DNA from: Marmoricola endophyticus
Lineage (GTDB): Bacteria > Actinomycetota > Actinomycetes > Propionibacteriales > Nocardioidaceae
Direction: 5' to 3'
Length of the DNA: 64,000 bases
NCBI RefSeq assembly: GCF_014644415.1
Contig: NZ_BMKQ01000001.1
Span: forward strand, 1,292,861 to 1,356,860
Of the stretch, positions 1 to 8,609 are shown in pieces (the first letter of the stretch is position 1; every line of letters starts with the position of its first letter). Below the pieces are notes generated by a model that searched no databases, was not told where the DNA came from, and saw only the letters and a program-made list of their open reading frames with translations. The position numbers were made by a program, and so were the translations under genes.

Positions 1-1
1 C

Positions 2-1033
2 GACCTCCCCGTCGGCGACGCGGTGATGGTCGACGCCGCGCTCGACGTACGCCGCGAGTACGACGGCTTCGGCCGCGACCCCGAGCGGGTACGGGGCGCG
101 TTCGCCCGCGTCGCCGAGCGGGTGCACCAGTCGGCCGGCCGCGGGCGCCACTCCGTGCTGTCCCACGAGCTGCTGGGGGCGGCGACCGCCGAGCAGGCGC
201 AGGCGGCCCTCGATCTCCTGGCGCCCCTCGAGGTGCACCTCGTCGTCACCGCCCGTGACCCCGCCAGGCAGGCCCTGGCGGAGTGGCAGGAGGGGATCAA
301 GCACGCCCGCCGCCTGCGGTTCGAGAAGTTCACCCGCACCGTCCTGAACGGCGAGACCGACTCCGAGCACGCGCGACGCTTCCGCGGCGCGCAGGACCTG
401 ACCGCGGTGCTGGACCGGTGGGGGCGCTCGCTGCCGCCCGAGCGGGTCCACCTGGTCACCGCACCCCCGCGCGGCACCGACCCGAGGGTGCTCTGGGGCA
501 GGTTCGCCGAGGCACTCGGCATCGACGCCACGGACCTCGAGCCCGCGGGCCGCGAGCACGGCAACGCCTCGCTGGGGACGGCCGAGATCAGCGTGCTGCG
601 CCAGGTGAACCGCGCGCTGAGCCGCGACCACAAGGGCGTGCTGGACCGCCCGCGGTACGGACGGACGGTCAAGCGGGTCTACGCCCAGCAGGTCCTCGCC
701 GGGCTCGGGTCACCCCGCCCGGTGCTGCCGGTCTCGCTGGTCGGGCCGATGCGCGACCGGGCCGAGCTGTGGGCCAAGGCCGTCGACGCGGCCGGCTGGC
801 AGGTGCACGGCGACCTCGACGACCTGCTGCCCGCCGAGCCCGAGCCGGGCTCCCCGCACCCCGACGACGTCGAGGCCGACGCGCTGCTCTCCGCCGCGAT
901 CGACGGCACGGCCGGACTGCTCGTCAGGCTGGCCGAGGAGCAGGACCGGGTCATGGAGCTGCAGGCCGAGGTCGAGCGGCTGCGACGCAAGCGCCGCAAG
1001 CTCAAGGAGCGGCTGGCGCGGAAGTCGGGCTGA
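2..1033 (+). CDS. Sulfotransferase-like protein, 5' end outside window
   Basis: The frame is open from base 2 with no stop, so the gene begins upstream; 343 residues are visible. The middle contains VLSHELL followed by a VHLVVTARDP stretch. I associate this layout with a family of actinobacterial hypothetical proteins annotated as sulfotransferases, whose N-terminal PAPS-binding P-loop would lie outside the window. The last 35 residues are a charged, leucine-heptad coiled coil (EEQDRVMELQAEVERLRRK). A GTG at 23 could serve as an internal start but would leave a protein without the P-loop, so I treat the gene as partial. Substrate unknown. It ends 15 bp before the convergent SpoIID gene. Confidence 0.6.
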   Translation, partial: DLPVGDAVMVDAALDVRREYDGFGRDPERVRGAFARVAERVHQSAGRGRHSVLSHELLGAATAEQAQAALDLLAPLEVHLVVTARDPARQALAEWQEGIKHARRLRFEKFTRTVLNGETDSEHARRFRGAQDLTAVLDRWGRSLPPERVHLVTAPPRGTDPRVLWGRFAEALGIDATDLEPAGREHGNASLGTAEISVLRQVNRALSRDHKGVLDRPRYGRTVKRVYAQQVLAGLGSPRPVLPVSLVGPMRDRAELWAKAVDAAGWQVHGDLDDLLPAEPEPGSPHPDDVEADALLSAAIDGTAGLLVRLAEEQDRVMELQAEVERLRRKRRKLKERLARKSG

Positions 1034-1048
1034 GTCGTCGGCCGGCGC

Positions 1049-2269
1049 TCAGGCGCCGAACCAGAACCAGGTCGAGCGGAGCCCCAGCACGGCGCGCATC
1101 GTGTCACCACTGATCGAGACCGACGTCTTGGTGCCCACGAGCTTCAGCGTCGAGACCCGGCCGCCCCACTGCGGCCCGCCCGACGTCGGCCCCTGCCGCC
1201 CGGTGACCACGATCGAGCGCAGCCGGCCGATCGCCGGGTAGCGCTGCTGCAGGGTGCTCGTCGAGACCGGCGTCGACCAGGTGTGCACCGTGTTGCGGCT
1301 GGTGGCGTCGTACGGGTCGCTGCGCGCCACGAGGTACGGCACGCTCCCTGCGGCGCTCCAGCCGCCACTGCTGGCCGAGAACTGCGTGAACGCCGGCTTG
1401 CCGGCGTACGTCAGCACCTTCCCGGACGTCGCCGCGATCGCCTTGTCCGCCAGCGGGTGCTCGCCGGCGACGCCCGCGTACACCTGGCACGAGGTCGTGT
1501 CGCAGATGTCGGAGTACGAGCGGCCGCCGTCCCCGTGGGCACGGGACCACACGGCGTACGTCCTCGCCGCGACGGCCTGCGCGCGCACCGCCTCGGTGCT
1601 CCACGAGGCCGGCATCTCCCGGGCGACGACGCCACGCAGGTAGCTCTCCAGCGGCAGCGTGTTCACGACCTCCCGCGACGCCGAGCCGGCGCGCGTGGTG
1701 ATCGCGGCGACGCGGTCGCGCAGGACGGTCCGCGCCGAACCCTGGACCGTCGTGACCGTGCCGGCGACCGGGTTGCGGAAGACGCCGTCGCGGGACAGGA
1801 CGTGCCAGCGCTTCCAGGTGCCGCTCTGCAGGAAGTCCACGGCACTGCGCGTCCCGGACGTGGTCAGGCGCCACCGGGTGATCCCGGCGGCCGTGGGCAG
1901 CGTGTTCCAGGTGCGCACGCCACTGTCGAGCAGCTGCAGGCCGGCGTGCGGCTGCACCAGCAGCGGTGCGGCGATCCGGGTCATCCGCACCCGCATGTCA
2001 CCGCTCGTGCGGGACAGGGTGGTGCCGGGGTAGTAGAAGGCGAGGATCCTCTCGTGGCCCAGCCCGCGCGCGGCCGCACCGTCGGCGCCGTACTGCGACA
2101 TGCCGTGGCCGTGCCCGAAGCCGTGACCGACGACGGTGAAGCGACCGCTCGCCGGCACCGTGAAGGTCTGAGAGACCGTCGCCGCGGACGCGGTCGACCC
2201 GGTGCCCGCCGCAGTGAGGAGCGCGGCGACGAGCACGAGCAGCAGGGAGACGGCGCGAGGCGGGAGCAC
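1049..2269 (-). CDS. SpoIID/LytB domain protein, secreted
   Basis: 406 aa. Residues 1-29 form a Sec signal peptide ending near TASAA. Around residues 48-61 lies a His/Gly-rich GHGFGHGHGMSQYG segment. The SpoIID/LytB core follows, with LESYLRGVVAREMP, AVRAQAVAARTYA and CDTTSCQVYAG. Family members bind peptidoglycan and stimulate amidases; in Bacillus SpoIID is itself a lytic transglycosylase. In a non-sporulating actinobacterium a role in wall remodelling is inferred. The GTG start at 2269 is preceded by TAGTCT at 6 nt and no Shine-Dalgarno sequence, suggesting a leaderless mRNA. It follows lpdA on the same strand after 49 bp but probably has its own promoter. Confidence 0.85.
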   Translation of the reverse strand: MLPPRAVSLLLVLVAALLTAAGTGSTASAATVSQTFTVPASGRFTVVGHGFGHGHGMSQYGADGAAARGLGHERILAFYYPGTTLSRTSGDMRVRMTRIAAPLLVQPHAGLQLLDSGVRTWNTLPTAAGITRWRLTTSGTRSAVDFLQSGTWKRWHVLSRDGVFRNPVAGTVTTVQGSARTVLRDRVAAITTRAGSASREVVNTLPLESYLRGVVAREMPASWSTEAVRAQAVAARTYAVWSRAHGDGGRSYSDICDTTSCQVYAGVAGEHPLADKAIAATSGKVLTYAGKPAFTQFSASSGGWSAAGSVPYLVARSDPYDATSRNTVHTWSTPVSTSTLQQRYPAIGRLRSIVVTGRQGPTSGGPQWGGRVSTLKLVGTKTSVSISGDTMRAVLGLRSTWFWFGA

Positions 2270-2275
2270 CGCCGA

Positions 2276-2281
2276 AGACTA
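2276..2281 (-). promoter_or_regulatory. Leaderless -10 element of the SpoIID/LytB gene
   Basis: TAGTCT on the minus strand, separated by 6 nt from the GTG start at 2269. Confidence 0.5.
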
Positions 2282-2318
2282 CGGAGGAAGATGTCCGTTT
2301 CGTCGGTTTTTCCGAAAC

Positions 2319-3725
2319 TCAGGCCGGCCGGTGGTGCAGCCGGCGCGCGGCCTCCGCGACCGAGCCGCTCATCGACGGGTAGACGGTGAACGCCCCGGCG
2401 AGAGCGTCCGCGGTGAGGGACTGCGAGACCGCGATGGACAGCGGGTGGATCAGCTCCGAGGCGCGAGGACCGACGACCACTCCCCCGACCACGATGCCGG
2501 TCCCGGGGCGGCAGAACAGCTTCACGAACCCGTCCTTGACCCCCTGCATCTTGGCCCGCGGGTTGCCGGCGAGGTCGAGGCGTACGGACTCGGCGACGAT
2601 CTCTCCCTCGTCGACGGCCTTCTGCGACCAGCCGACGGTCGCGATCTCGGGAGAGGTGAAGACGTTGGACGAGACGTGCTTGAGATCCAGCGGTGCCACG
2701 GCGTCGCCGAGGTGGTGCTGCATGGCGATCCGGCCCTGCATCGCCGCGACGGAGGCGAGCATCAGCACGCCGGTGCAGTCACCCGCGGCGTACACCCCGC
2801 GCGCGGTGGTGCGCGAGACCCGGTCGACCGTGACGAAACCTCCGTCGCCGAGCGCCACCCCGGACTCCTCGAGCCCGATGCCGGCGGTGTTCGGGACCGA
2901 GCCGAGGGCGAGCAGGCAGTGCGACCCCTTGACGGTGCGGCCGTCGGTCAGCGTCACGGTCACGGTGTCGCCGTCGCGGGTGACCGACTCCATCCGGGAC
3001 CGGTGCATCACCGTCATGCCGCGGCGCTCGAGGACGTCCTCGAGCACCTCGGCGGCGTCGGCGTCCTCGCCGGGCAGCACGAGGTCACGGCTGGAGACCA
3101 GGACGACGTCGACGCCGAGGTTGAGGTAGGCGGAGGCGAACTCCGCGCCGGTGACCCCCGAGCCCACCACGATCATCCTGCTGGGGACCTCGTCGATGTC
3201 GTAGACCTGCTCCCAGGTCAGGATCCGCTCGCCGTCGGGCTGCGCGCTCGGGAGGGTGCGCGGAGCGGCGCCGGTGGCGAGCAGGACCATCGAGGCGTCG
3301 AGGGTCTCGGTGCCACCGTCCGGGAGGTCGACGACGACGCGCTGCGGCCCGTCGAGCCGACCGCGCCCGGTCACGACGCGGACCCCCTCCCGCTCCACGC
3401 GGCGCGCGATGTCGCGCGACTGCGACTCGGCGAGCGCCTTGACCCGCCGGTTCACCCGGGCCAGGTCGACGACGACACTCGTCGCGGCGTCGCCCTCGGC
3501 GTCGGTGAAGTTGACGCCGAGCTCGGGGGCGACGACGAGGTCGCCCATCAGCTCGGAGGTGGCGATCAGCGTCTTGGAGGGCACGCAGTCGGTGAGCACG
3601 GCGGAGCCGCCCAGGCCGTCGGTGTCGACGACCACGACCTCGGCGCCGAGCTGGGCAGCGACGAGCGCGGGCTCGTACCCGCCAGGACCTCCACCGACGA
3701 TCACCACGCGTTCCACGTGGCCCAT
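2319..3725 (-). CDS. lpdA: NAD(P)H-quinone dehydrogenase, LpdA type
   Basis: 468 aa flavoprotein of the pyridine nucleotide-disulfide oxidoreductase class. The N-terminal FAD motif is VVIVGGGPGGYEPAL; the second dinucleotide motif is MIVVGSGVTGAEFASA around residue 180; YAAGDCTG lies near residue 315. The redox-disulfide site reads GGSAVLTDCVPSK, so the first cysteine of the usual CxxxxC pair is missing. This is also true of M. tuberculosis LpdA (Rv3303c), which is a quinone reductase rather than a lipoamide dehydrogenase. The C-terminal dimerisation domain is present but lacks the catalytic His-Glu dyad of true lipoamide dehydrogenases (end reads TVYPSMSGS). Located 23 bp downstream of the siderophore-interacting gene. 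Confidence 0.9.
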   Translation of the reverse strand: MGHVERVVIVGGGPGGYEPALVAAQLGAEVVVVDTDGLGGSAVLTDCVPSKTLIATSELMGDLVVAPELGVNFTDAEGDAATSVVVDLARVNRRVKALAESQSRDIARRVEREGVRVVTGRGRLDGPQRVVVDLPDGGTETLDASMVLLATGAAPRTLPSAQPDGERILTWEQVYDIDEVPSRMIVVGSGVTGAEFASAYLNLGVDVVLVSSRDLVLPGEDADAAEVLEDVLERRGMTVMHRSRMESVTRDGDTVTVTLTDGRTVKGSHCLLALGSVPNTAGIGLEESGVALGDGGFVTVDRVSRTTARGVYAAGDCTGVLMLASVAAMQGRIAMQHHLGDAVAPLDLKHVSSNVFTSPEIATVGWSQKAVDEGEIVAESVRLDLAGNPRAKMQGVKDGFVKLFCRPGTGIVVGGVVVGPRASELIHPLSIAVSQSLTADALAGAFTVYPSMSGSVAEAARRLHHRPA

Positions 3726-3748
3726 CCTGCCGGAGCGGTCAGGAGCGC

Positions 3749-4747
3749 CTACGACCGCATCGAGACGCCCTCGCGCCAGTAGCCCATGAAGGCGACCTGC
3801 GCACGCTCCCAGCCGAGCTCGCTGACCAGCGCCCGGCGAAGCGTGCGGACGACGGTCGACTCACCGGCGATCCACGCGTAGCAGCGCAGGTGGTGCGGCA
3901 GCGTCTCGCCGATCTCCTCACCGGAGGCGGAGTAGGCCGGCGTCTCCCAGACGTCCACCTCGTCGGGCGGCAGCGGCGTGACCTGATCGGCGGGGTCGCC
4001 CGGCTGCTCGGTGAGCCCGACGTGACGGCGGACGGCGGGGATCGCCTTGGCCCCCCAGGGCGATCCCTTGCGGACCAGCCAGCGCACGTCGACGCCGTCC
4101 GGGGCCCTCAGCAGCTGCACGTCGTCGCAGACCGGGACCTCCAGGAAGGCCACCCCGTGCGCGTCCGGGTCGACCTCGGCGAGCTGCTCGAGGATCGCGG
4201 CGACGGCCGGCACCCCGGTCTCGTCGGCGACCAGGAGGAGCGTCTCGGCGTCGCCCGGGCCGAACTCGATCCCGCCGAAGCCCACCCCGCGTCGCGGGCC
4301 GACGATCACGCAGCGGTCACCGGGTCGTGCCGCCGCGGCCCACGCGGCCCCGGGCCCGGTCGGCGGGTCCCCGTGGACCGCGATGTCGACGACGACCCGG
4401 GTGTCGGTCCCGGAGCCGCGGACCTCGCGGACGGTGTAGGTGCGCATGTGACCGCGCTCCTCGGCCGGGATGTCCAGCCAGGTGGTGTACCAGGACTCGT
4501 CGGCACCGTCGATGACCGGCAGCCGGCCGGACTCCCCCGGGACGACGAGCTTGATCCTCTGGTCGTACGAGGGCCCGTCGACGCCGAACTCGGCCAGGCA
4601 GTCGCCGCCGAGCTCGAGGCGTACGAACGTCGGCGAGAGCCACTGCGAGGACACCACCTCGACCTGGTCGAGGACGAACAGCCGGTCGAGCCGGCGAGGC
4701 GCGGCGGGGTCGGTGTCGTACGCGTCCTGCGACGCCTGCGTAGCCAT
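3749..4747 (-). CDS. Siderophore-interacting protein (FAD-dependent ferric-siderophore reductase)
   Basis: 332 aa. The N-terminal FAD-binding 9 domain carries the flavin motif MRTYTVREV; the C-terminal SIP domain carries YAWIAGESTVVRTLRR and ends with VAFMGYWREG. Members release iron from imported ferric siderophores in the cytoplasm using NAD(P)H. The frame is open to 5065, but ATG 4747 (MATQASQ) is the best start: it begins where family homology begins and lies directly after an iron box and a good -10 hexamer. No Shine-Dalgarno sequence is present. Expected to be repressed by iron. lpdA follows 23 bp downstream and may be co-transcribed. Confidence 0.88.
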   Translation of the reverse strand: MATQASQDAYDTDPAAPRRLDRLFVLDQVEVVSSQWLSPTFVRLELGGDCLAEFGVDGPSYDQRIKLVVPGESGRLPVIDGADESWYTTWLDIPAEERGHMRTYTVREVRGSGTDTRVVVDIAVHGDPPTGPGAAWAAAARPGDRCVIVGPRRGVGFGGIEFGPGDAETLLLVADETGVPAVAAILEQLAEVDPDAHGVAFLEVPVCDDVQLLRAPDGVDVRWLVRKGSPWGAKAIPAVRRHVGLTEQPGDPADQVTPLPPDEVDVWETPAYSASGEEIGETLPHHLRCYAWIAGESTVVRTLRRALVSELGWERAQVAFMGYWREGVSMRS

Positions 4748-4766
4748 GCAGGTAAGGCTACCCTCA
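4748..4766 (-). promoter_or_regulatory. Iron box (DtxR/IdeR-type operator)
   Basis: Minus-strand TGAGGGTAGCCTTACCTGC matches 14 of 19 positions of the DtxR/IdeR consensus TTAGGTTAGSCTAACCTAA. It ends at the base before the ATG of the siderophore-interacting gene and covers its -10 hexamer, the position expected for iron-dependent repression. Confidence 0.75.
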
Positions 4767-4783
4767 CTTGACTCTGGGGCCAA
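4755..4783 (-). promoter_or_regulatory. Leaderless promoter of the siderophore-interacting gene
   Basis: Minus-strand TTGGCC (4783-4778), a 17-bp spacer, and TAGCCT (4760-4755), then 7 nt to the ATG at 4747. Spacing fits a sigma-70-type promoter with transcription starting at or next to the A of the start codon. Confidence 0.6.
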
Positions 4784-4859
4784 TGAGGTAGGTGATTGGT
4801 TGTCCAGGGCAAGCGTACGAGGCGGCTCGCCCGGCCGCTGAGAGCCGATGAGGACCCCT

Positions 4860-6539
4860 ATGACCAGCACGCCCACGAAGGACGCACCGAGCGAAGCCTC
4901 GGAGCCGAACCTCAAGCGACACATCGGACCGGTCGGCCTGCTGTTCGCCAGCGTCGGCTCGATCATCGGATCCGGCTGGTTGTTCGGCGCCCTCAACGCT
5001 GCACAGACCGCCGGCCCGGCCGCGATCATCTCGTGGGCCCTCGGCGCCGTCCTCATCCTCTTCATCGCGCTGTGCTACGCCGAGCTGGGCGTGATGTTCC
5101 CGCTCTCGGGCGGCGTCGTCCGGATGCCCCACATCAGCTTCGGCAACTTCGCCAGCTTCACCTCCGGCTGGATCACCTACGTCGCCGTGGCCACCACGGC
5201 GCCCATCGAGGTCGAGGCCGCGCTGCAGTACGGCACGAAGTACGCCGACTTCACCAACCAGTCGACGGTGAACGGCGAGTCGGTCTACACCCTCACCGCT
5301 CTCGGCTACGGAGCCGCCGTCGTCCTGATGGCGGTCTTCGTGCTGATCAACTACTTCGGCATCCGCTGGTTCGCCCGCATCAACAACGCGCTGGTCACGT
5401 GGAAGCTGGTGATCATCGTGCTGGTGGTCGTGGCGTTCTTCGTCACCGCCTTCCACGGCTCCAACTTCAGCGCCATGGACGGGTTCGCCCCGGACGGCCC
5501 GCACGGCATCTTCACCGCGATCGCGACCAGCGGGATCGTCTTCTCGTTCCTGGGCTTCCGCCAGGGCATCGAGCTGGCCGGTGAGACCGACAACCCTCGG
5601 CGCAACGTGCCGCTCGCGGTCGTCGGGTCGGTCCTGGTCACCGCGATCATCTACATCCTGCTGCAGATCGCCTTCATCGGCGCCCTGCCCGGGGACGTCC
5701 TGTCCAAGAGCGGGAGCTGGGGCAACCTCGACTTCGCGAACTCCTTCGGCCCGCTCGCCGCGATCGCCACGATCCTCGGTCTGGGCTGGCTGGCGACGCT
5801 GCTCTACGTCGACGCCGTCGTCTCCCCCGGCGACACCGGTCTGATCTACACGACGGTGACCTCGCGCATCTCCTACGCGATGTCGCGCAACGGCAACGCG
5901 CCCGAGGCGCTGTCGAAGACCACCCGGTCGGGCGCACCGCTGGTCAGCCTCGTGCTCGCCTTCGTGATCGGCCTGATCGCCTTCCTGCCCTTCCCGAGCT
6001 GGCAGCAGCTGGTCGGCTTCGTCAGCTCCGCGACGGTCCTGTCCTTCGCCTCCGGACCCCTCGTGTTCGCCGCGCTGCGCCGGCAGATGCCCGACCGCGA
6101 GCGCCCCTTCCGCCTCCCGGGCGGTCACGTGATCCCGTTCCTCGCGTTCTACGGCTCCAACCTGATCGTCTACTGGTCGGGCTGGACGACGGTGTGGAAG
6201 CTGATGCTGGCCGTGGTCATCGGCTTTGTGCTGCTGGCGATCTTCTCCGCCACCGGCGGGCTCCGCGGGCAGAACCTCGACCTGAAGTCGGGGCTGTGGG
6301 TGCTGCCGTGGCTGGCCGGGCTGACGGTGCTGTCCTACGTCGGCAGCTACCCCGAGCCCGCTGCCGGCAACCTGGACCTGCTGAGCTTCGAGGGCGCCCT
6401 GCCCCTGGTGCTCCTGCTCTCGGCGATCATCTACGCGATGGCGTACTTCATGCGCCTGTCGCCCGAGGCCGCCGAGGCGTACGCCGCCGAGACGGTCCGC
6501 GAGGCGGCGGCCGAGGACGCCGAGCTCTCGGGTCACTAG
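4860..6539 (+). CDS. APC-family amino acid permease
   Basis: 559 aa inner-membrane transporter with about 12 hydrophobic segments. TM1 has the unwound substrate-site motif GSIIGSGWLFGA, and TM6 has GIVFSFLGFRQGIELAGE, both typical of the APC superfamily. The extracytoplasmic loop around residue 135 is unusually polar. The exact substrate cannot be read from sequence; the TM1 style resembles acidic or neutral amino acid:proton symporters. Two ATG codons are possible (4848 and 4860); I chose 4860 because GAGG lies 6-9 nt before it. The gene is divergent from the iron-regulated SIP gene. Confidence 0.8.
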   Translation: MTSTPTKDAPSEASEPNLKRHIGPVGLLFASVGSIIGSGWLFGALNAAQTAGPAAIISWALGAVLILFIALCYAELGVMFPLSGGVVRMPHISFGNFASFTSGWITYVAVATTAPIEVEAALQYGTKYADFTNQSTVNGESVYTLTALGYGAAVVLMAVFVLINYFGIRWFARINNALVTWKLVIIVLVVVAFFVTAFHGSNFSAMDGFAPDGPHGIFTAIATSGIVFSFLGFRQGIELAGETDNPRRNVPLAVVGSVLVTAIIYILLQIAFIGALPGDVLSKSGSWGNLDFANSFGPLAAIATILGLGWLATLLYVDAVVSPGDTGLIYTTVTSRISYAMSRNGNAPEALSKTTRSGAPLVSLVLAFVIGLIAFLPFPSWQQLVGFVSSATVLSFASGPLVFAALRRQMPDRERPFRLPGGHVIPFLAFYGSNLIVYWSGWTTVWKLMLAVVIGFVLLAIFSATGGLRGQNLDLKSGLWVLPWLAGLTVLSYVGSYPEPAAGNLDLLSFEGALPLVLLLSAIIYAMAYFMRLSPEAAEAYAAETVREAAAEDAELSGH

Positions 6540-6542
6540 GGT
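6537..6542 (+). promoter_or_regulatory. Leaderless -10 element of punA, overlapping the upstream stop codon
   Basis: TAGGGT, 6 nt before the GTG start at 6549. Its first three bases are the TAG stop codon of the APC permease gene. Confidence 0.5.
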
Positions 6543-6548
6543 CCTCGG

Positions 6549-7343
6549 GTGACGACGTACACCGAGGAAGCAGCAGCGGCCGCCCGGGTCCTGGCCGAGA
6601 GGACCGGCGTCGAGCGCCACGACGTGGCGCTGGTGATGGGGTCGGGCTGGCTGCCCGCCGTCGACGCGCTGGGCACGACGACGGCGGAGGTCGCCAGCAC
6701 CGAGCTGCCCGGCTTCGCGCCGCCGGCCGTCGCCGGGCACGCCGGCACCATCCGGTCGGTCCGCTCCGGTGACCGCGACCTGCTGGTCTTCCTCGGCCGT
6801 ACGCACCTGTACGAGGGCCTCGGCGTACGGCCCGTCGTGCACGGCGTCCGTACCGCAGCCGCGGCCGGGTGCCGCGCCGTCGTCCTCACGAACGGCTGCG
6901 GCGGCCTGGACCCGTCCTGGTCGCCCGGCACGCCGGTGCTGATCAGCGACCACGTCAACCTGACGGCGACGTCGCCGATCGAGGGGGCGAGCTTCGTCGA
7001 CCTCACGGACCTGTACTCCCCCCGCCTGCGCGCGCTGTGCCGGTCGGTGGACGCCTCGCTCGCCGAGGGCGTGTACGCGCAGTTCCGCGGCCCGCACTAC
7101 GAGACCCCTGCGGAGGTGCGGATGGCCGGGGGGCTCGGAGCCTCGCTGGTCGGCATGTCCACCACGCTCGAGGCGATCGCGGCCCGTGAGGCGGGGATGG
7201 AGGTGCTCGGGCTGTCGCTGGTCACCAACCTCGCCGCCGGGATCTCTGACAGCCCGCTGAACCACGAGGAGGTCCTCGCCGCCGGCAAGGCCGCCGCGAC
7301 GCGGATGGGAGACCTGCTCGCCGCCGTCGTCCCCGGCATCTGA
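6549..7343 (+). CDS. punA: Purine-nucleoside phosphorylase (trimeric PNP)
   Basis: 264 aa. Phosphorolysis of purine (deoxy)ribonucleosides to free base and (deoxy)ribose 1-phosphate, in the cytosol. Visible motifs: VALVMGSGW (phosphate loop), [54 protein letters not shown], and the base-binding [10 protein letters not shown] with NHEEV. This is the trimeric class (human PNP, M. tuberculosis DeoD/PunA type), not the E. coli hexameric DeoD. GTG start after a 9-bp gap from the permease gene; no Shine-Dalgarno sequence but a good -10. Works with the nucleoside salvage genes elsewhere in the window. Confidence 0.92.
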   Translation: MTTYTEEAAAAARVLAERTGVERHDVALVMGSGWLPAVDALGTTTAEVASTELPGFAPPAVAGHAGTIRSVRSGDRDLLVFLGRTHLYEGLGVRPVVHGVRTAAAAGCRAVVLTNGCGGLDPSWSPGTPVLISDHVNLTATSPIEGASFVDLTDLYSPRLRALCRSVDASLAEGVYAQFRGPHYETPAEVRMAGGLGASLVGMSTTLEAIAAREAGMEVLGLSLVTNLAAGISDSPLNHEEVLAAGKAAATRMGDLLAAVVPGI

Positions 7344-7364
7344 GGGCGTGCCACAGTGGAGGGC

Positions 7365-8369
7365 ATGACCTTGACGACCCGCACGCTCGGCACCGGACCG
7401 ACCGCACTCGACGTCTCGGCCCTCGGGTTGGGCTGCATGGGGATGAGCGAGTTCTACGGCACCACCGACGAGGGTCAGGGGGTCGAGACGATCCAGCGGG
7501 CGCTGGACCTCGGCGCGACCTTCCTCGACACCGCTGACATGTACGGCCCGTTCGTCAACGAGCAGCTCGTCGGTCGCGCGATCGCCGGCCGGCGCGAGGA
7601 GGTGCAGCTCGCGACCAAGTTCGGCAACGAGCGCGCCGAGGACGGCACCCGCCTGGGCGTCAACGGCAGGCCGGAGTACGTCCGCTCCGCCTGCGACGCC
7701 TCGCTGCGCCGGCTGGGCGTCGACCACATCGACCTCTACTACCAGCACCGCGTCGACAAGACCGTCCCGATCGAGGAGACCGTCGGAGCGATGGCGGAGC
7801 TCGTGGAGGCCGGCAAGGTGCGCCACCTCGGCCTGTCCGAGGCCTCGCCCGCGACCATCCGCGGCGCCCACGCGACGTACCCGATCACGGCGCTGCAGAC
7901 GGAGTACTCCCTGTTCACCCGGCACGTCGAGGACGAGATCGTCCCCGTGCTCCTCGAGCTCGGCATCGGACTGGTGCCGTACTCCCCGCTCGGGCGCGGG
8001 CTGCTCACCGGCGCGATCACGCAGACGCCCGCGGAGGGCGACTCGCGCGCGACGTCGTACTTCCCGCGCTTCCAGGGCGAGGCGCTGCAGACCAACCTCG
8101 CCCTCGTGGACGCGGTCCGCTCGCTGGCCGACGCGAAGGGGTGCACGCCCGGGCAGCTCGCGCTGGCCTGGGTGCTGGCGCAGCAGGACGTCCTCGGCGT
8201 CGGTGTCGCCCCGATCCCGGGGACGAAGCGGGTGCGCTACCTGGAGGAGAACGTCGGCGCCGCCGACGTCGACCTCACCGACGAGGACCTCGCCTCGCTG
8301 GAGCGCGCCGTGCCGCGCGGCGCCGTCGCCGGGGAGCGCTACGGCGACATGAGCTCGATCGACGCCTGA
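7365..8369 (+). CDS. Aldo/keto reductase
   Basis: 334 aa NADPH-dependent oxidoreductase with a (beta/alpha)8 barrel. The catalytic tetrad is present: Asp and Tyr in [10 protein letters not shown], Lys in ATKFGNE, His in YYQHRVD. The C-terminal cofactor region reads [14 protein letters not shown]. It belongs to the AKR13-like subgroup ([13 protein letters not shown] at the N-terminus). Physiological substrate unknown. A GTG at 7356 is also in frame; I prefer ATG 7365 because family members start with this sequence, although GGAGG is only about 3 nt upstream. It lies 21 bp after punA and may be read through from it. Confidence 0.85.
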   Translation: MTLTTRTLGTGPTALDVSALGLGCMGMSEFYGTTDEGQGVETIQRALDLGATFLDTADMYGPFVNEQLVGRAIAGRREEVQLATKFGNERAEDGTRLGVNGRPEYVRSACDASLRRLGVDHIDLYYQHRVDKTVPIEETVGAMAELVEAGKVRHLGLSEASPATIRGAHATYPITALQTEYSLFTRHVEDEIVPVLLELGIGLVPYSPLGRGLLTGAITQTPAEGDSRATSYFPRFQGEALQTNLALVDAVRSLADAKGCTPGQLALAWVLAQQDVLGVGVAPIPGTKRVRYLEENVGAADVDLTDEDLASLERAVPRGAVAGERYGDMSSIDA

Positions 8370-8499
8370 GCGCTCAGCGCGCGGGTGACAGGGTGCGCGA
8401 CGGGGAGGGTGCCGGGTTCCGTCGTCCCCGAGTGCAGGTTCCCCACGGCATGCAGGGACATCGACGGCGAATCGACCATCGGCTCGAGCTCCCCACAGT

Positions 8500-8545
8500 G
8501 AGCTGTCACTCCCCGTGGTGGGCCCACCGTGGGGAGTGACAGCTC
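8500..8545. repeat. 46-nt near-perfect palindrome
   Basis: Arms of 15 nt (GAGCTGTCACTCCCC at 8500-8514 and its exact complement at 8531-8545) enclose GT, a perfect 12-nt palindrome GGTGGGCCCACC (8517-8528), and GT. As RNA all 23 positions can pair, allowing two G-U wobbles. No T-tract follows, so a plain intrinsic terminator is unlikely. It lies 65 bp before the crotonase start, in the 240-bp gap after the aldo/keto reductase gene. Confidence 0.8.
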
Positions 8546-8597
8546 GCCTGCATACCGTGATGAAGCTGCACCCCCGGGGCACCGCCGACGGCGCCCG

Positions 8598-8603
8598 TAC
8601 GCT
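8598..8603 (+). promoter_or_regulatory. Leaderless -10 element of the crotonase gene
   Basis: TACGCT, 6 nt before the GTG start at 8610. Confidence 0.45.
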
Positions 8604-8609
8604 GGAGCG

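Noticed and set aside
2297-2318. GTTTCG...CGAAAC inverted repeat after the lpdA stop codon
   Set aside because: Only 6-bp arms with a 10-nt loop and no T-tract in either direction; too weak to call a terminator.
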